The notes under the pieces are model-generated. The model made no database searches, was not told where the DNA came from, and was given only the letters and a program-made list of their open reading frames with translations. Of a DNA stretch of 64,000 bases, positions 1 through 12,700 are shown in pieces. The stretch's first letter is position 1, and every line of letters starts with the position of its first letter. The translations under genes and the position numbers were made by a program. The DNA comes from Asterella californica (taxonomy: Eukaryota; Streptophyta; Marchantiopsida; Marchantiales; Aytoniaceae), in the NCBI GenBank assembly GCA_036924285.1, contig JAYKYS010000004.1, positions 21,236,001 to 21,300,000 of the forward strand. The letters run 5' to 3'.

Positions 1-2973
1 GGCACGTCCCAGCTTTCCACGGGGAAGTAAAACTTCTCGTGCCAAGCTGGTTGAAGTGTTTTGTGCTTAATAGTAGTAGTGACAGATTTTCCAGATCCTA
101 ATCTAAGTTTTACATATGGATCTGCTTTCCCTGTAAATTGCATACAAAGTTAGAGCTGACAGTAACATAATGAAACAAGCAAATGAACCAAGAGACCAGA
201 AAAGAGAGCCCGGATTGTTTTACTCACCATTTGGATCTGAAGGCTTCAGTTTCTTCCCCTCTAGTATTTCTACCGTCAAACACGCTACAAGAGGAATATT
301 TGGAGTTCTCACAGAAAACCAAGGACCTGTTCCACCAGGACAGAGATTGTCATCAGTGCATGCCACTTACAAGGTAAAACACTAACAGCGTCTGGACTTG
401 CATCTTAATACATTTTCAGGAAAAACTGTCCATTGGTGCCTATGCAAAATAATTCTTGAATAAAAGGGAAACCTCACCAGGCTTGCTACTCATAGGTGTC
501 CGTAACTTCGAAGATACAGCCATCATGGAGCCCACGAGCTTCTCAACGTCCACTTCAAGCACGTTTGGCTGTCATGAAGTCAATTAACTACTGTTACTAA
601 AAGGAAAATGCACACGTTCCATATGGAATAAGATTAACAATGAAGAAGGATAGAGGTTGCATCAGTCAGAGACCATGATAGTCCACTTGGAATCTGAAAC
701 TCACCACCAGTAGTAAAATACAGAAAAAGTCTACTTAGTAAGCCAAAACTTTGTCTTGTATAACTTACCTCAACTAGAGAATGCTCCAATGCATCAGCAA
801 TCATTTTATCCTGTCATGAAATAAAGAAATCTGATGAGTGACAGCAAGGCTAAGACCTATCAGTAATACATGAAGAGCACACAAAACTCGAAGAATTCTC
901 AACAGTTTTCTGTGCTTACAATCCAGCTTGCAATCCCGGGAAGATCAGTCACGTCGATGCCGTAGTTGATGATCGGCTTGGCAGTCATTCGGAGAATTGG
1001 GGCCTCCGAGAAACAGACTCGTAGACGCTCCACAACGGGCCATCCTTTTGTAAACCTTACTCCAACTCGGAGCTGCCATTTTCGGAATGTTACACGGCAA
1101 AATCCAGTTACACTCAACCCGCAGCTTAAAAGGGACAGCCACTTACTAAACTGCTTAGTCTTTTCTTTGCGCACAACTTCGCCTACCACCTTTAAACATA
1201 CATTCATCCTCACTGGTCCGGCTAGTCTGCACTAGATTATCTCGATAGTGTTCAAGTAGCGCATACCTTTCCTTCAATCTGTATGTTCGAGATATTAAGT
1301 GAAGTCCAGAGGCCGAGTCCGACCCGCTTTTTTATTTGTACCGCAATGACTGCACTCATGTCTCTTGCTGCTACAAACTTCATATCCATCTCCAGCACCT
1401 AGTTCCGTGCAAAACCTTACATTAGGAAGCTATTTAAGTGCAGAAAAAAACATGTTTACGCATACCATGAGAGCACACAATATCTGTAAAGTCTTACCAA
1501 GTGATCGCCGTCTGTAGGGTTGCTTCCGCAACGTAACATAGAAAATACAGGTGGACATCTGCCCAAACAAATCTGCTGCAGAACGACTTTTTTCTGCCAA
1601 AAATCAAAGACAAACCAATGGTCAGAGAGCTCCAATTCCATTTCCTGAACGCGAACAGGAACCTCCTTCTACGTCTAGCCAACCTGACCAGTTTTAGGGC
1701 TGTTACCTTCCCCAGTCTAGTACCCGGACTGTCAGAGAACTTGCATAATAAATCAAAAGGCTGATGTGAAAGGATGTAAGTCAGAAGCCAACCGCAGTCC
1801 TTAAAAGCTTTCTGCGCTCAAGACATCACATCTCTAGGAGTTTCTTACCATATACTCTAATGATTCTTCGTGATTACGGATATCATATCAGTTTGAGGTC
1901 TTGATAAGACCTCAAACTTAAGTGCATCATCATCTATGTATGCCCCAAGCTGAACCCCTTTACTCCATATTCCTCTAATGTACATAACTTAAATTCGAAC
2001 TGCTCACAAAATCGACTGCCCGGTGATCCAAAAAACGGTAACCAGTGAGAGTGACAGAAGATAACCCCACACTGACGTGTACTGGGTCCAGGCGAGGCAA
2101 GTGATGTCACAACGCTCGTGCTACAAAAGCACCAAGACCCCGTTCTGCCTGGTTACCACGTTCCCTTCACTATTTTGCGTTCTAAAAGAGACTGATCCGC
2201 CACCAATGCGCTTCGACCGTAACTGGATGGTTGTACAAACGGCAGAGAACCTAGGAGCACATGCATCACTACTATTGCGGTAGACCTCGGACCAACGCAA
2301 ATCTCGGTGGAAACAGCGACCGCCAGAACTACTTGTGCGATTATGTGGTAGGAAACGCAAGTAAAACAACATACCGCAGTCCACGGTTTGTACTTTTCGA
2401 GGAAATAAGGAGCCAGAGACAAAAGAAATTTCTGAGATGCGAAGTTCTCAAGAAAAATCGGCCAAACGGCTTCGACTGTAGAATTGAGCCATCGCGCAGT
2501 CTCCGCATCCGACAGCAGCTGTAAAATTTCCCCCATAATCAGCTGACGCAGAGAATCACACAATGTGAAAATTATCGAGATCATGACGAGGAAAGAGTCC
2601 TGAAAACAATACCCGCTTCCTGTCGTTGACCCTCCTTTCTTCGCTCCTAATTCTGCTCTCGGTTTTCGCTTTTATTCTTCCTTCAACCTATCACAAAAGC
2701 ACATCGTATGAGAAATCCCCAACCCAATATGCAGCTCTTGGTGGACAGTCTTCAAAATTCAGGACTATTTCCAAGAAGCACAGCAAAATCTCTCGTAGCC
2801 AACTTCAATCAGTAATCAAAAGCTCAACTCAAATCACGTACAAAATAAAGATAAGCCATTCCAAAAGCGAACACGAGCGGTAGATTGCAGTTCAAGCGAG
2901 AGCCGATCCACCCGACAATCAGCACCAGTGCAACATGGACGAGAAACGGAGGGAAGTGGAGACAAAGCTCCAT
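1..2973 (-). CDS. NTMC2T6: NTMC2T6-type SMP + C2 domain membrane-tethering protein, ten exons, 3' end outside the window
   Basis: The minus strand encodes a plant protein of the N-terminal-TM, SMP, C2 class (Arabidopsis At1g53590/At3g14590 type), expected to tether the ER to another membrane and move lipids. I placed exons at 2842-2973, 2613-2687, 2375-2518, 1498-1593, 1267-1398, 920-1072, 769-810, 478-568, 228-365 and 1-130. All have GT/AG borders; introns 1-7 are phase 0 and introns 8-9 phase 1. The start at 2973 (MELCLHFPPF) matches the family N-terminus; an in-frame ATG at 3015 is an alternative. Exon 1 holds the membrane segment (FLVHVALVLIVGWIG). Exons 3-7 hold the SMP domain (FLENFASQKF, EKYKPWTA, KPIINYGIDV, DLPGIASWI). 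Exons 9-10 start a C2 domain (LKPSDPNG, then ADPYVKLRLG and PAWHEKFYF). No stop or frameshift is seen in about 390 codons. The exon 9 acceptor is the least certain border. Confidence 0.88.
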
Positions 2974-4384
2974 CGCTGACTCTTGCTTCTTCTTGGCTAC
3001 ACCCATTCTAACCAATTCCGGCCAAAACGCATTCGTCTCAGTTAGCCATCCAATCCATCATCCTCCCTGCGAACCACGGCACTGTCACCTGAAACGAAAG
3101 GCTGCACTCCAGACCAATCTCCCCCTAAGGAAGCCACCGCTCTTCAGTTTGTAGCACAAATTTCCTTCTACAGCGAACTCCCCAAAATCTGACTAGTATA
3201 AAATCCAATGATTTTCAGTCAATCCCAAACCGTTTCTTGCAACTCCATCTCCTTCGGAGCTTACAGTAAGAACTCTCTCATATCATTTCACAGAAAATAG
3301 TTGTCGTTTTCAACAGTCCATCCTAGCAAGCCCCGACACTCGCCGTCACCACTTGAGAGATCAGATCAGTCGCCTTCTCGATTGGATTTTGCCCTGACCA
3401 TCAAAACAGTCGCGGCTACGGGGAAAGTCTAAACGCGGACAGGGCACATTCCCCATGAATGCTGCCGCGATCCATGCGCACGCATTCGAATCGAAGCCAC
3501 CTGATTTTCGAAGCCACCTGACGGAAGACGTCATAGTCCGAATGATCCGAGTCGAACTAGAAATTTTTCAAGACCTGGATTTTATTACTCATATACTGTA
3601 CATGACGTACGAGGTTGAAGTTTCCAGTCAGATACGTGGTGATCGACGTACGCAGTTCCTCGTTGCCCAGATTCAGAAGACTAGTTGGAGATAGTTATGT
3701 CTATGCTCCAAACTGGGAACACTGAGTTAAGACTGTGCCGTGAGCTGACTCAGTACGCAGTAAGGCTGAGTTGCTCTATTACCCCCTTTCAACGAAACTA
3801 ACAAGAAACTAAGCGTAATTAGAATGCTTCTCATTTGTGAACTTAGTTCTGTTTGCTCTGCTCGCAATACAGTACCTCGCTATTTCGTTGATGTAGTTGG
3901 CGTCATTGCCAAGTATACAGGAGGCCGACCCGCAACTGTGGCGAACTATGTACCTTGACTAGAACACGATTTCATTTCAGCTAAAAATATCCGATCAGCA
4001 GTTTAACGTCCCCGTTGACTCCGTACAGAGCACCACTTCCCGCTTGCTGAGCCCTGCTCCTCATTCTGCACGTTTGTCAAGCTGTACCTTTTCCGTCACG
4101 AAGCACACTCCAGTACGTAGCTCATTCTTGTCAGTTACAGTACTTGGACAAAGGGTCATCACAGTATCTGGACGGCTACGACCACCGTATGTGAGTATGA
4201 GGAAGATATGCAAATTTCCAGTTATTTACTGGTCCTGCTCTCATAAAGAAAGATTAACTCGATCCATCGCCTTTTTACAATAAGACGGACGGAAAGTCAC
4301 CTATGTAGAAATCTTTCTGCATCAATCTGAGTCGTACATATCATCATTTTAGAGGAGTTTTGCTTTACAAGCGGGAAACAAGAC
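2974..4384. other. Upstream flank of the NTMC2T6-like gene; no gene recognised
   Basis: This stretch lies 5' of the host gene and should hold its 5' UTR and promoter. It is less AT-rich than the DNA after 5.9 kb. I see no clear TATA box and no ORF with recognisable content. Short plus-strand frames here (for example 3455-3694) have no recognisable domain. Confidence 0.4.
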
Positions 4385-4825
4385 GTGAACACTTGGTTGA
4401 AGCTTCATCGTAGGATGGTGGTTTCCTGTGGAGGTTTCAACAAGAGTCACGAAACATGTAAGACGAAGTCGGAAGCCGAGTACCGAAATTATAAAGAAGA
4501 CAAGAGAATATGTCAGAGAAGTGGAAATGACAAAGTCATCAAATGCAAATTCTTTCAACAGATAGTTGAGGCATTTCAGAATCGTGCAAATGTTTTTAAG
4601 AAAAACATTGTGATGCACGAAATAGTGAGAATCCATGTCCTCTTGAGTGATGAGAACTCGTCTTCTCCATCTCATATCATTATGGATCCAACTAGCATCG
4701 GAGCAAATGAGGCATCGTCATTTCGTAGAGAGAATAAAGACATTTCTGGAAATATATTGGTGACAAGCTTTGTTCCTTGTTACAAGAAATGGTTGATCAT
4801 TCTGCTAAGACTTCAAATGAAATAG
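4385..4825 (+). pseudogene. Myb/SANT-like accessory ORF of a PIF/Harbinger element, probably a remnant
   Basis: This 146-codon plus-strand frame contains a block (KTKSEAEYRNYKED, then RSGNDKV and FQNRANV) that resembles the trihelix/Myb-SANT protein of PIF/Harbinger transposons. In that family a similar stretch follows the form K-K-YK-K--RRSGN-----PF-YFD---E---NR. The protein normally binds element ends and helps the transposase. The part before the block is not recognisable, and the frame is short for the family, so a truncated copy is likely. It lies 300 bp from, and convergent with, the Harbinger transposase remnant at 5124-5660, which supports the call. The start codon is uncertain. Confidence 0.55.
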
Positions 4826-5123
4826 AAAAGAACTCATAGTTCTTCTCTGAATTTGATGTACTTCTGGAGAATCTTATAAAAGAATTATAAGAGAACGTCT
4901 TCTTCATCATACATTTCATTAATGCTGTATGACTCTTCAAAGATAAACTCTTCTAATGTGATCTCATTTGCTAGATATTATGTTTTCAAACTCTTGGACA
5001 GTAAGTCGTGCATAACAGTACCATCTGATAATAATTGTATATCCTCAACGTCCAACATACTAATGTTTGGAAAATAATCCATATTTTCTTCGTCTGAGAT
5101 CTTGTGCATAAGATCATCAACGT

Positions 5124-5660
5124 CTACATCTTCTCGACCGAGTTCAGTATGTCCGTAATCGATTGTTTTTGCACAGCGGCACACTTCAACTTTCCAAACT
5201 GATCAACTCTATCATTTTCTAGATATACACGAGCATCCTCTGCCATATCTTTGTCAATCCAGTTACGTTGCATCATACACAAATTATGAAGACGAATGGT
5301 AGTACTCACAACATTACCAATATGTTCGAGTGGCATCTCCATGCATTTTAGTAATACTCTCGAGTGACCTTTTAATATACCAAATGCTCTCTCCACACAC
5401 ATTCTCGTTGACGATTGCACAAAGTTCCAGTGAGCTCTGACAGGAAGGAGTTTTTCTTTTGAATCTTTGTACAGTGAGTACATGAATGGTCGAACTGGGT
5501 ATGCAGGGTCTCTTATAAACTTTATCAGGAAAGTATTATCCTTCTGCAATTCTTTGAAATACAGTATAGTCATTTGTGAACAGTTGCTTGATAAACTCTT
5601 TGACTGGTAACTTATTGTCCTCCAGGTCCCGTGCCAAGGCCATGACAGTTGTCGACTCAA
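5124..5660 (-). pseudogene. PIF/Harbinger DDE transposase fragment
   Basis: The frame encodes the C-terminal half of a Harbinger-type (DDE_Tnp_4) nuclease. The second catalytic Asp sits in RDPAYPVRPFMYSLY, and the third acidic residue in VERAFGILKGHSRVLL, followed by the family's HNLC stretch (IRLHNLCMMQRNW). The part with the first catalytic Asp is missing: upstream (5661-5900 on this strand) all frames are interrupted. Family transposases are usually 350-450 aa, so this 178-aa frame is truncated. An acidic tail in another frame (4978-5184) may be a frameshifted C-terminus. No terminal inverted repeats or TTA/TAA target duplications were found by eye, so the element borders are unknown. Confidence 0.8.
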
Positions 5661-6616
5661 ATATGTATGTCAGTTTAGTCACGATGATTTCTGACAGAAT
5701 CACTTCTGATGTGCTTCGCCTAAGTCAACTTCACTTTTTAGTACTTGTTGAGTTCTTGGTACATTGTGTTCTCAAAACGCTATTACCGCAACACAAGAAA
5801 GCTAACCTTCATCGCAGCAAGAAAACCTTCTTGCCATCGAGACCAGCGTGCACCATTCTTGACTAGAAAATGATCTCAGTGAACTCATGTGCTTATCGTT
5901 CAGTAAAACATCGTGGCACTAAAGTTGACATGTATGTTGACAAGACCTGACGAGAATTTCTGATCCCAATCAAGGGGTTGATCAAGCAGCTAAGAGAGTA
6001 TGGATCAAGTTCATCATTCCTTTTCGGGGTGGAGCAAGTAAATACATGCAGAAATTGGCTTGATCATACCCGTAAAAGGTTTGTTGCTATGCTCATGCAT
6101 AGTTCTATGTCGATTAATGAAAACAAGAAAAATAGAATGAATTTTTGGTAGTGAAGTATATTTTATCATATTCGTATCTAGATGGTTAAGTGATGAAAAG
6201 GTTGTTGTGACTGTTGTGAAACCCAAAAAAACAATTGGTTAGATCCGGATTGATCGCTAACGCTAGTCTCGTAATTACATTGCAAACATTACTCATTGTT
6301 ATTTATCACATTTCTCTTAGCAATGTATTGTTTGATAATTTTATTTGCAAATAAAATTAATTATTTTATTATATTATTTTTCAATTTACTACATTTGATC
6401 GTGTATGCTATTCAAACTATTTGACAATAAAGTAAAAATACGCTAATATATTTTATCCAACATATCACTGAAATGGTATCCTCATGAGCGTTAACTTTGT
6501 CCTCGTGGTAGGTTCTATAGTCTAAAGGTGTAACCAAGATAGAACTGAAACGTGGATCTTTACATCTTCTTTGCATATTTACTTATTTCATTGTCGGAAA
6601 AGAGGAATATAGGCAT

Positions 6617-6666
6617 TTAATTTATCACATAACCTTTTCAGAGAGAACGGTTAGGTGATAAATTAA
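6617..6666. repeat. Hairpin, 18-bp arms, related to copies near 15.4 and 29.9 kb
   Basis: TTAATTTATCACATAACC is followed 14 nt later by its inverse complement GGTTAGGTGATAAATTAA, with one mismatch. The right arm resembles sequence at 15458-15476 (GTTAGGTATAAATTAA) and 29909-29922, so this is probably a dispersed small element. Confidence 0.6.
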
Positions 6667-6764
6667 AGCTTGTAGAAAATTGATCTTCTTACATGACAAC
6701 AGATCGGTGTTATGGTTTCTGCTGTGCGCTGGAACCCCCATGCCTTATTGGTTTTTCTAGAAAA

Positions 6765-6862
6765 TATCACATGTAGTTTATAGTTAATATTTAATACTTA
6801 TATTAATATATTTTTAAATTAAATATAATAATATATTTTTTAACTATAAACTACATGTGATA
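6765..6862. mobile_element. MITE-like element with perfect 23-bp terminal inverted repeats
   Basis: The arms 6765-6787 and 6840-6862 are perfect inverse complements, starting TATCACATGTAGTTTATAG. They enclose 52 bp of nearly pure A/T. The outermost TA on both sides could be a TA target duplication, as for Tc1/mariner-derived MITEs. The TIR is not one I recognise. Confidence 0.6.
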
Positions 6863-7890
6863 ACTACACTAACTAACACCACGATGACACCCCACTATAG
6901 TGTCCAGCCCAGTGGTGCTATTGGAATTTTCCTCCTCTCTAAGTTTGAAATTTTTCCTCTCCCAGGCCAAAAGTCCACTTTGGATGCATATTACGCCATT
7001 GTAACATTAGGTTGCGTAATGCCCAATATGGATTCAATTAGCGTTTGAAGGAACTGAAAGGCAATAGTGAGTTGTAACTTAGTAGAAGAAATATTAGTAT
7101 CTCCACTCACTTGTCAATATAGTTCTTGAAGAGTGACTGCTGAATCTTACTTTTATCAGCGATCAAGTGAATTTTTTAGAAATCTATACGTTATGAGATT
7201 ATCTCTTCCAACTACATCATCGTATTTCCTTTCATAAGTTACTCAGGTAAATCAAATGATCCACCTATACTTCGATATGTTTGTGCGACAGTGATTATGC
7301 TTACGTTTGCGATCCTTATTATGGTATGGAGATAACACGCAACGATCCCAAAAGAATTATACTAGAGAAATGTGCGAAAAAAATATACTGCAAGAGATAC
7401 ATCTAGCTAATAAAATAAACTTAGAATATAGTTAATCATCTCTTAAATAGAAACGGAACGAAACCGTATAGTGGGTAGTCTTTGTTATTTCCATAGTTAG
7501 GTTCTGATGTCTAAACTTAATAGATTAGGAAGTGGATAGAGACCTTACCCTTACTTTCTCTATAAGAGAGTAAGATGTATTTCATTTCGGAATACATCTT
7601 ATACATAATATAAAATTATGTGTAACCATACAATATGAATATTAAATAAAATATGCTAATAAATAAATAGGGGAAAAAACTCGAATTTACTCCAGAATGT
7701 TTCCAAAATAAAAGTCTCATATCTTTCTAGAAATTTGCTTGATAACATCCATATTATGTTTGTTGTGATTGAACACTCCCATCGTAGTGATGCGTTGCTT
7801 GATTACACCCATTACTGACTATCGATTGTGATATTCCATTCCCGCGGGATCAGTTCCGAGAACAACTAGTGAGCGCGCATATATATATTC

Positions 7891-7920
7891 ACCTCATGTA
7901 CACTGAAGTGTACATGAGGT
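7891..7920. repeat. Perfect 14-bp palindromic hairpin
   Basis: ACCTCATGTACACT and AGTGTACATGAGGT are separated by 2 nt. No flanking duplication or coding context is seen. Confidence 0.6.
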
Positions 7921-9440
7921 ACGTTAATTCATATTGTAACCCTTATATCGAAAGAGTTAGAATATTAATTAACGTCTTTGGCAAACGGCTCGATATCATA
8001 ATTAGGGCCCCGGACTTATAACCCAGGGAGTGCAGCAGGCCACTCTTCACTTACTGGTTCTCTCCAGACGAGTTGGCTACTCCGGGATTGAGTAACATAT
8101 AATATTTAGAAATTAATTTAATTTTTTTTAATAGCTTAATAAAATAAATTTTTTTAACATTTACACGTATTCTGATACACTGTACAAGGCCGTGAGGAAG
8201 GATATTCACTTCCTTCATGTTTAGACTCAGGTATGCAAACTCATTAATATATGATAAAACTATCCTTTAAAAAATATTTATAAACTAATTTACATTAAAA
8301 TTAAAGAATACTACTAGAGTCCATGAGAACTGTCTTTTTTTATAAGACGAGGAATGCCGTTCTATACACATGACTTGTAGACTTTCTATTCTCTTAGAGT
8401 TCGAGTGCAAAAATATGAGGTTCGTACTGCAAGAAAAGTGATGAAGTTAGTAAGTAAACTAATATTGCTTATTATAGAAGTTTAATTCTAGCTTCTTAAA
8501 TTTAACTGTTTACATTTTGAAATATAGATATAGTAGATCAACATCTCCTCTATGTTAAATCATTTTTTTCCCAAGCGAGATCTTTTCACTTTTTTCCTCC
8601 GTGGTAAATCGCATGTATATAAGTTTTTCAAAAGAAGAACTTTTCAAAACTACATGTGAGGTTAAAACTTAACCAACATGTGTAATAAAGTTACTTCTAT
8701 CCACGTTTGTCTCCGTCCGACATGTGTATACTACGGATCCATATTTGTTTGCGAGTACTCGCATGACATATTTCGTGGCGTTTCTGAGTTGTTCTAAACG
8801 TTATTTATTTGTGGTTTTTTCATCACATGTCAAACTGGAAATCTCAGACGTGTATATTTAGGATTTTAGAAATTTTACTTCTTAACAATAATGTTAGCAA
8901 ACAAAGTTGTCCTTCATCATTCTCAGTTATACACAACGCTATTCGCAACTCTCTTTTTCTTGTTGAGAGAACTTTTTATAAACTCTGATATCTCTTATTA
9001 GTGCGTGTCAAAGCTAGACTATTTCGCATATATTCTTCGGTGGCAGAAAATTGTTACGGATGCGACCCCGCCTGTAATTAACATTTTCTTCAAATCGGTC
9101 ATGAATTTCAACAGCAAGCAAGTCCCGTACTTAGAAAAAATATTATATTTTTAAAAAAGAGAAAAAGAAGAAAGATATTTATAACTATTAAAAAACACCA
9201 CTTTAAACGATACACTGCTCCAGACAAAGCTGCAATTAGAAGAACTACGGTCATTTTCCTTCTGGGTGTTAAAGAATATTTAGTTTTAGCTTTTACACGC
9301 AGTAATAATTAGGACGTTTCAAGCATCTATGTGTAAACGATCAACGAGAGTAAAGCATACATCTATAAGCGCATGTCAGTGAACTTTATAAAAAGCTTAT
9401 AAGATGTTAGAACGGAACCAGAAAAAGCGCGACCTAATAT

Positions 9441-9500
9441 ATAGCCAACGGATGGGAAGACCCCATCAAGCCTTACAAGGGAAAGAAGGACCCGATTCGG
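9441..9500 (+). repeat. Copy of a dispersed repeat shared with 17908-17960
   Basis: About 45 nt, including ACCCCATCAAGCCTTACAAG, are nearly identical to sequence at 17908-17960. Read in plus frame, both give NGW-(E/K)-(D/Y)-PIKPYKGKKDP, so it may be a relic of a coding exon or of an element ORF. Its identity is unknown. Confidence 0.5.
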
Positions 9501-9548
9501 TTTGTTAGAACGGAACCAGTAAAGGGTTTTAGTATTCAACTTGTTCTA

Positions 9549-9553
9549 AATAC
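9549..9553. repeat. Copia target-site duplication, left copy (AATAC)
   Basis: AATAC directly precedes the left LTR and is repeated at 14535-14539 after the right LTR, as expected for a 5-bp copia integrase cut. Confidence 0.95.
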
Positions 9554-9796
9554 TGTTAAAGAAGTAAACCAAGTGAATACTCTTCACTGTACAAGTTATA
9601 TCAGTAAAGGGATCAGTCGACTCATCATCTCTCAAGAGGGGGGTTGTTATATACTCTAACCTATGGACAGAGGTTAGTCACTAGTCAGTTACTAGACATA
9701 GAGATGTGCCTATAGAGGTGACTATAGATGTGACTTATAGAGGTGACTATAGAGATAACTATAGATGTGACTATAGACTAGACATTATCTTTAACA
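9554..9796 (-). repeat. Copia 3' LTR (left copy)
   Basis: Begins TGTTAAAG and ends CTTTAACA on the plus strand, with an 8-bp inverted terminal motif. On the element's strand the U3 part opens with about six spaced copies of a TCTATAG(T) motif (plus strand 9710-9785), a likely enhancer-type repeat. The polyprotein stop codon (9778) lies inside this LTR. Confidence 0.95.
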
Positions 9797-12700
9797 CCCC
9801 CTCTTAATGTTAGTGGTACTGAATAGACACCAAGTTCAAGTCTCAATTTTTGAAACCTGTCTGAAGACAAAGGCTTGGTGAATTTATCAGCAGTTTGGTC
9901 ATCAGTTGTTACCCATTGAGTAACAACCTCGCCCGAAATTATTTTCTCCCTGATGAAGTGGACTTGCACTTCAATGTGCTTTGTTCTAGCATGATGCATT
10001 GGATTTTTCGCCAATGCTATTGCACTCATGCTATCAGTCCAGATTACTGTTGGAGTGTTTTGGTTGACATCTACATCCTCCAACATCCATCTTAGCCAAA
10101 TGGCCTCTCGTGCTGCATTACACAGGCCACGATATTCTGCTTCAGAGGAGGATAAAGCAATAGTTGGCTGCTTTTTACACTGCCAAGTGATGGCACCTCC
10201 TCCCAGCATAAATGCGAATCCAGACATTGATTTACGATCTGTAGAATCACCTGCCCAATCAGCATCTGTAAATCCAACAAGTCCAACTGACTTATCTGAG
10301 CTATATCTGAGCCCATAGCTGGTAGTTCCCCTGAGGTAGCGCAAAACTCTCTTTTCTGCCCTCATATGCATAAGTGTGGGAGACTCCATATTCTGACTGA
10401 GTTTGCTGACTGCAAACGAAATATCTGGTCTTGTAGTGACAGCCAGATAAATTAACTTCCCAATCAGCTTCCTGAACTCTGTTGCATCTGCCTGCTCATC
10501 ATCAACAGAAGAATTTTGCCACTCCTTTGAGATAACCATAGGAGTAGGCGTAGGCTTGCACTTCTCCATCTGGAAATCCTGAAGTATACTTGCTGTATAC
10601 CTTGCATGAGAAAGGTATAACATTTCGTTGTGTTCCAGAAACTGAACTCCAAGACAAAAGTTGAGAAGTCCTAGATCCTTCATATCAAACTCTTGCATTA
10701 AAGCTTGCTGAATCTTCTTTACTCCTCCTTGATTACTTCCGGATATTATCAGGTCATCCACGTACAGTAACAGTAACACAATACCTTGATAAGTAATCAA
10801 AACATAGAAGTTTGGATCACCTCTTGTAGGAGAGAAGCCTTGCTGCTTCAAGAAAGTGTCGATTCTTGTGTACCAAGCTCTTGGAGCTTGTTTGAGGCCA
10901 TATAATGCCTTGTGCAGCTTGCACACTAACTGTTCACCTCCTTGACGAACAAAACCAGGTGGTTGCTGCAAGTAGATATCTTCTTCAAGAATGCCATTAA
11001 GGAATGCATTCTTAACATCCATTTGTAAACACTTCCAACCATGTTGTTTTGCAAGAGCACAAAGAACTCGGATGGAGTTAAGTTTTACCACAGGTGTGAA
11101 GGTCTCTTGAAAATCTTCTCCTGCAGTCTGCAAATAACCTTTTGCAACAAGACGAGCCTTGTATCTCTCAATAGTTCCATCCGCATGCCTCTTGATCTTA
11201 TAAACCCACTTACAGCCAAGTGCTTTCCTGTTTGCTGGAAGAGGTACTAGGCTCCAGGTTGCGTTTTTGAGCAGTGCATCATATTCTTCCTGCATAGCAC
11301 GTCTCCAGTGATCCTTACTGAAAGCTTCCTCGAATGTAATAGTCTCTCCATCACCTTGAGCTTCAGCCATGAGAATGTAATCCTCTAGCCTTGCAGGAAC
11401 CTTCCTTGTTCTGATAGGTCTCCTTGGTTGGGTAGCAAGATTCGAATCTGGAGTAGGCTGATGAATGAGAGACGAATCTGCTATAGTTGGACCTGATTCA
11501 GTAAGCTCAACTTGTGTGGGTGGTGTAGGAGGTGGTTCTAGTTGAGCTTGAGGTTCTTCTTCATGGTTCTCTGAAGTAGGTGTTTGGATAGAGAGAGGTG
11601 GCAGGTCAGAAAGATGATGTTGTGTGTTTTGAGATGAAGGGTCCTCTAAAAACACTACATCTCGACTGATGATGATCTTTCTTGCAGCACTCAATAGCCT
11701 ATATCCTTTTTCTCTTGCTGGATATCCTATGAATGTACAGATCTGGGATCTATCATCAAACTTTTGCAGTAAATTTCGAGGAGTTGAAACATATGCTTTA
11801 CATCCAAAAATTCGAAGATTAGAGAGGTCTGGTTTCTTTCTTGTGAAAGCTTCGAATGGAGTTTTGTTGTTCACAGCATTTGTTGGACTTCTGTTGAGAA
11901 GGTAGACCGCAGTATTGACAGCTTCAGCCCAAAGATCTTTTGGAAGATCTTGCTCAAGAAGTAGACTTCTTGCCATCTCCACAACAGTTCTGTTTTTCCT
12001 TTCAACAACTCCATTTTGCTGAGGCGTGTAAGCTGTAGTCAATTGTCGCAGTATCCCCTTCTCAGCGAAATATTGGTCAGCTGCCTTGGAAGTGAATTCT
12101 CCTCCTCTATCACTTCGTAGTTGCTTCACTTGCTGTCCAGTCTGTCTTTCTACCATGTTAACAAGCTGTTGAAGATTCGAGAGTGCTTCAGACTTTCTTA
12201 AGAGGAAGAAAACCCAAATGTATCTCGAGAAGTCATCAACAACCAGCATAAAGTACTTAGAACCTCCAAGCGATATGGTCTCAGTAGGTCCATAGAGATC
12301 TGTATGTAACAGCTGAAGGATATCTGTTGCCCTTGTTGCAGTAGTCTTAAAGAACTTCCTTCGAGTTTGTTTAGATCTGAGACAAACTTCACACGGGGTG
12401 TTTACAGGGGCGAGTTTGGAAACACCAAGTGCTAAGTTCTCATGAAACAACTTCTGCATTCTCTGATAGTGTAAATGTCCAAGTCGTAGATGCCATAACT
12501 GGCTCGTCTCTGTTACAGCAGCAAGAACTGGAGCTACCAAGGGTAAGGCTTGTAACTCATACAAGTGGCCAACCTTCAGCCCTGTAGCTACTACAGATCC
12601 TTGGTCTAGAATTGAACATCCTTGTGCATCGAATGACAGTTGAAATCCGTGTGCAGCCAGTTTACCAACACTCAGGAGATTATGCACTACACCAGGTACA

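Larger units (their letters stand above)
5661..9440. other. AT-rich intergenic DNA without recognisable genes
   Basis: About 3.8 kb of strongly AT-rich sequence with no protein frame I can identify. It contains three hairpin elements, listed separately (6617-6666, 6765-6862, 7891-7920). Nothing else is supported. Confidence 0.5.

Noticed and set aside
170..385. Two overlapping plus-strand frames
   Set aside because: They are antisense to the C2-domain exon 9 of the minus-strand gene and have no own content.
2153..2584. 143-codon minus-strand frame taken as one gene
   Set aside because: Only the part from 2518 to 2375 is coding (exon 3 of the SMP gene). The rest reads through introns.
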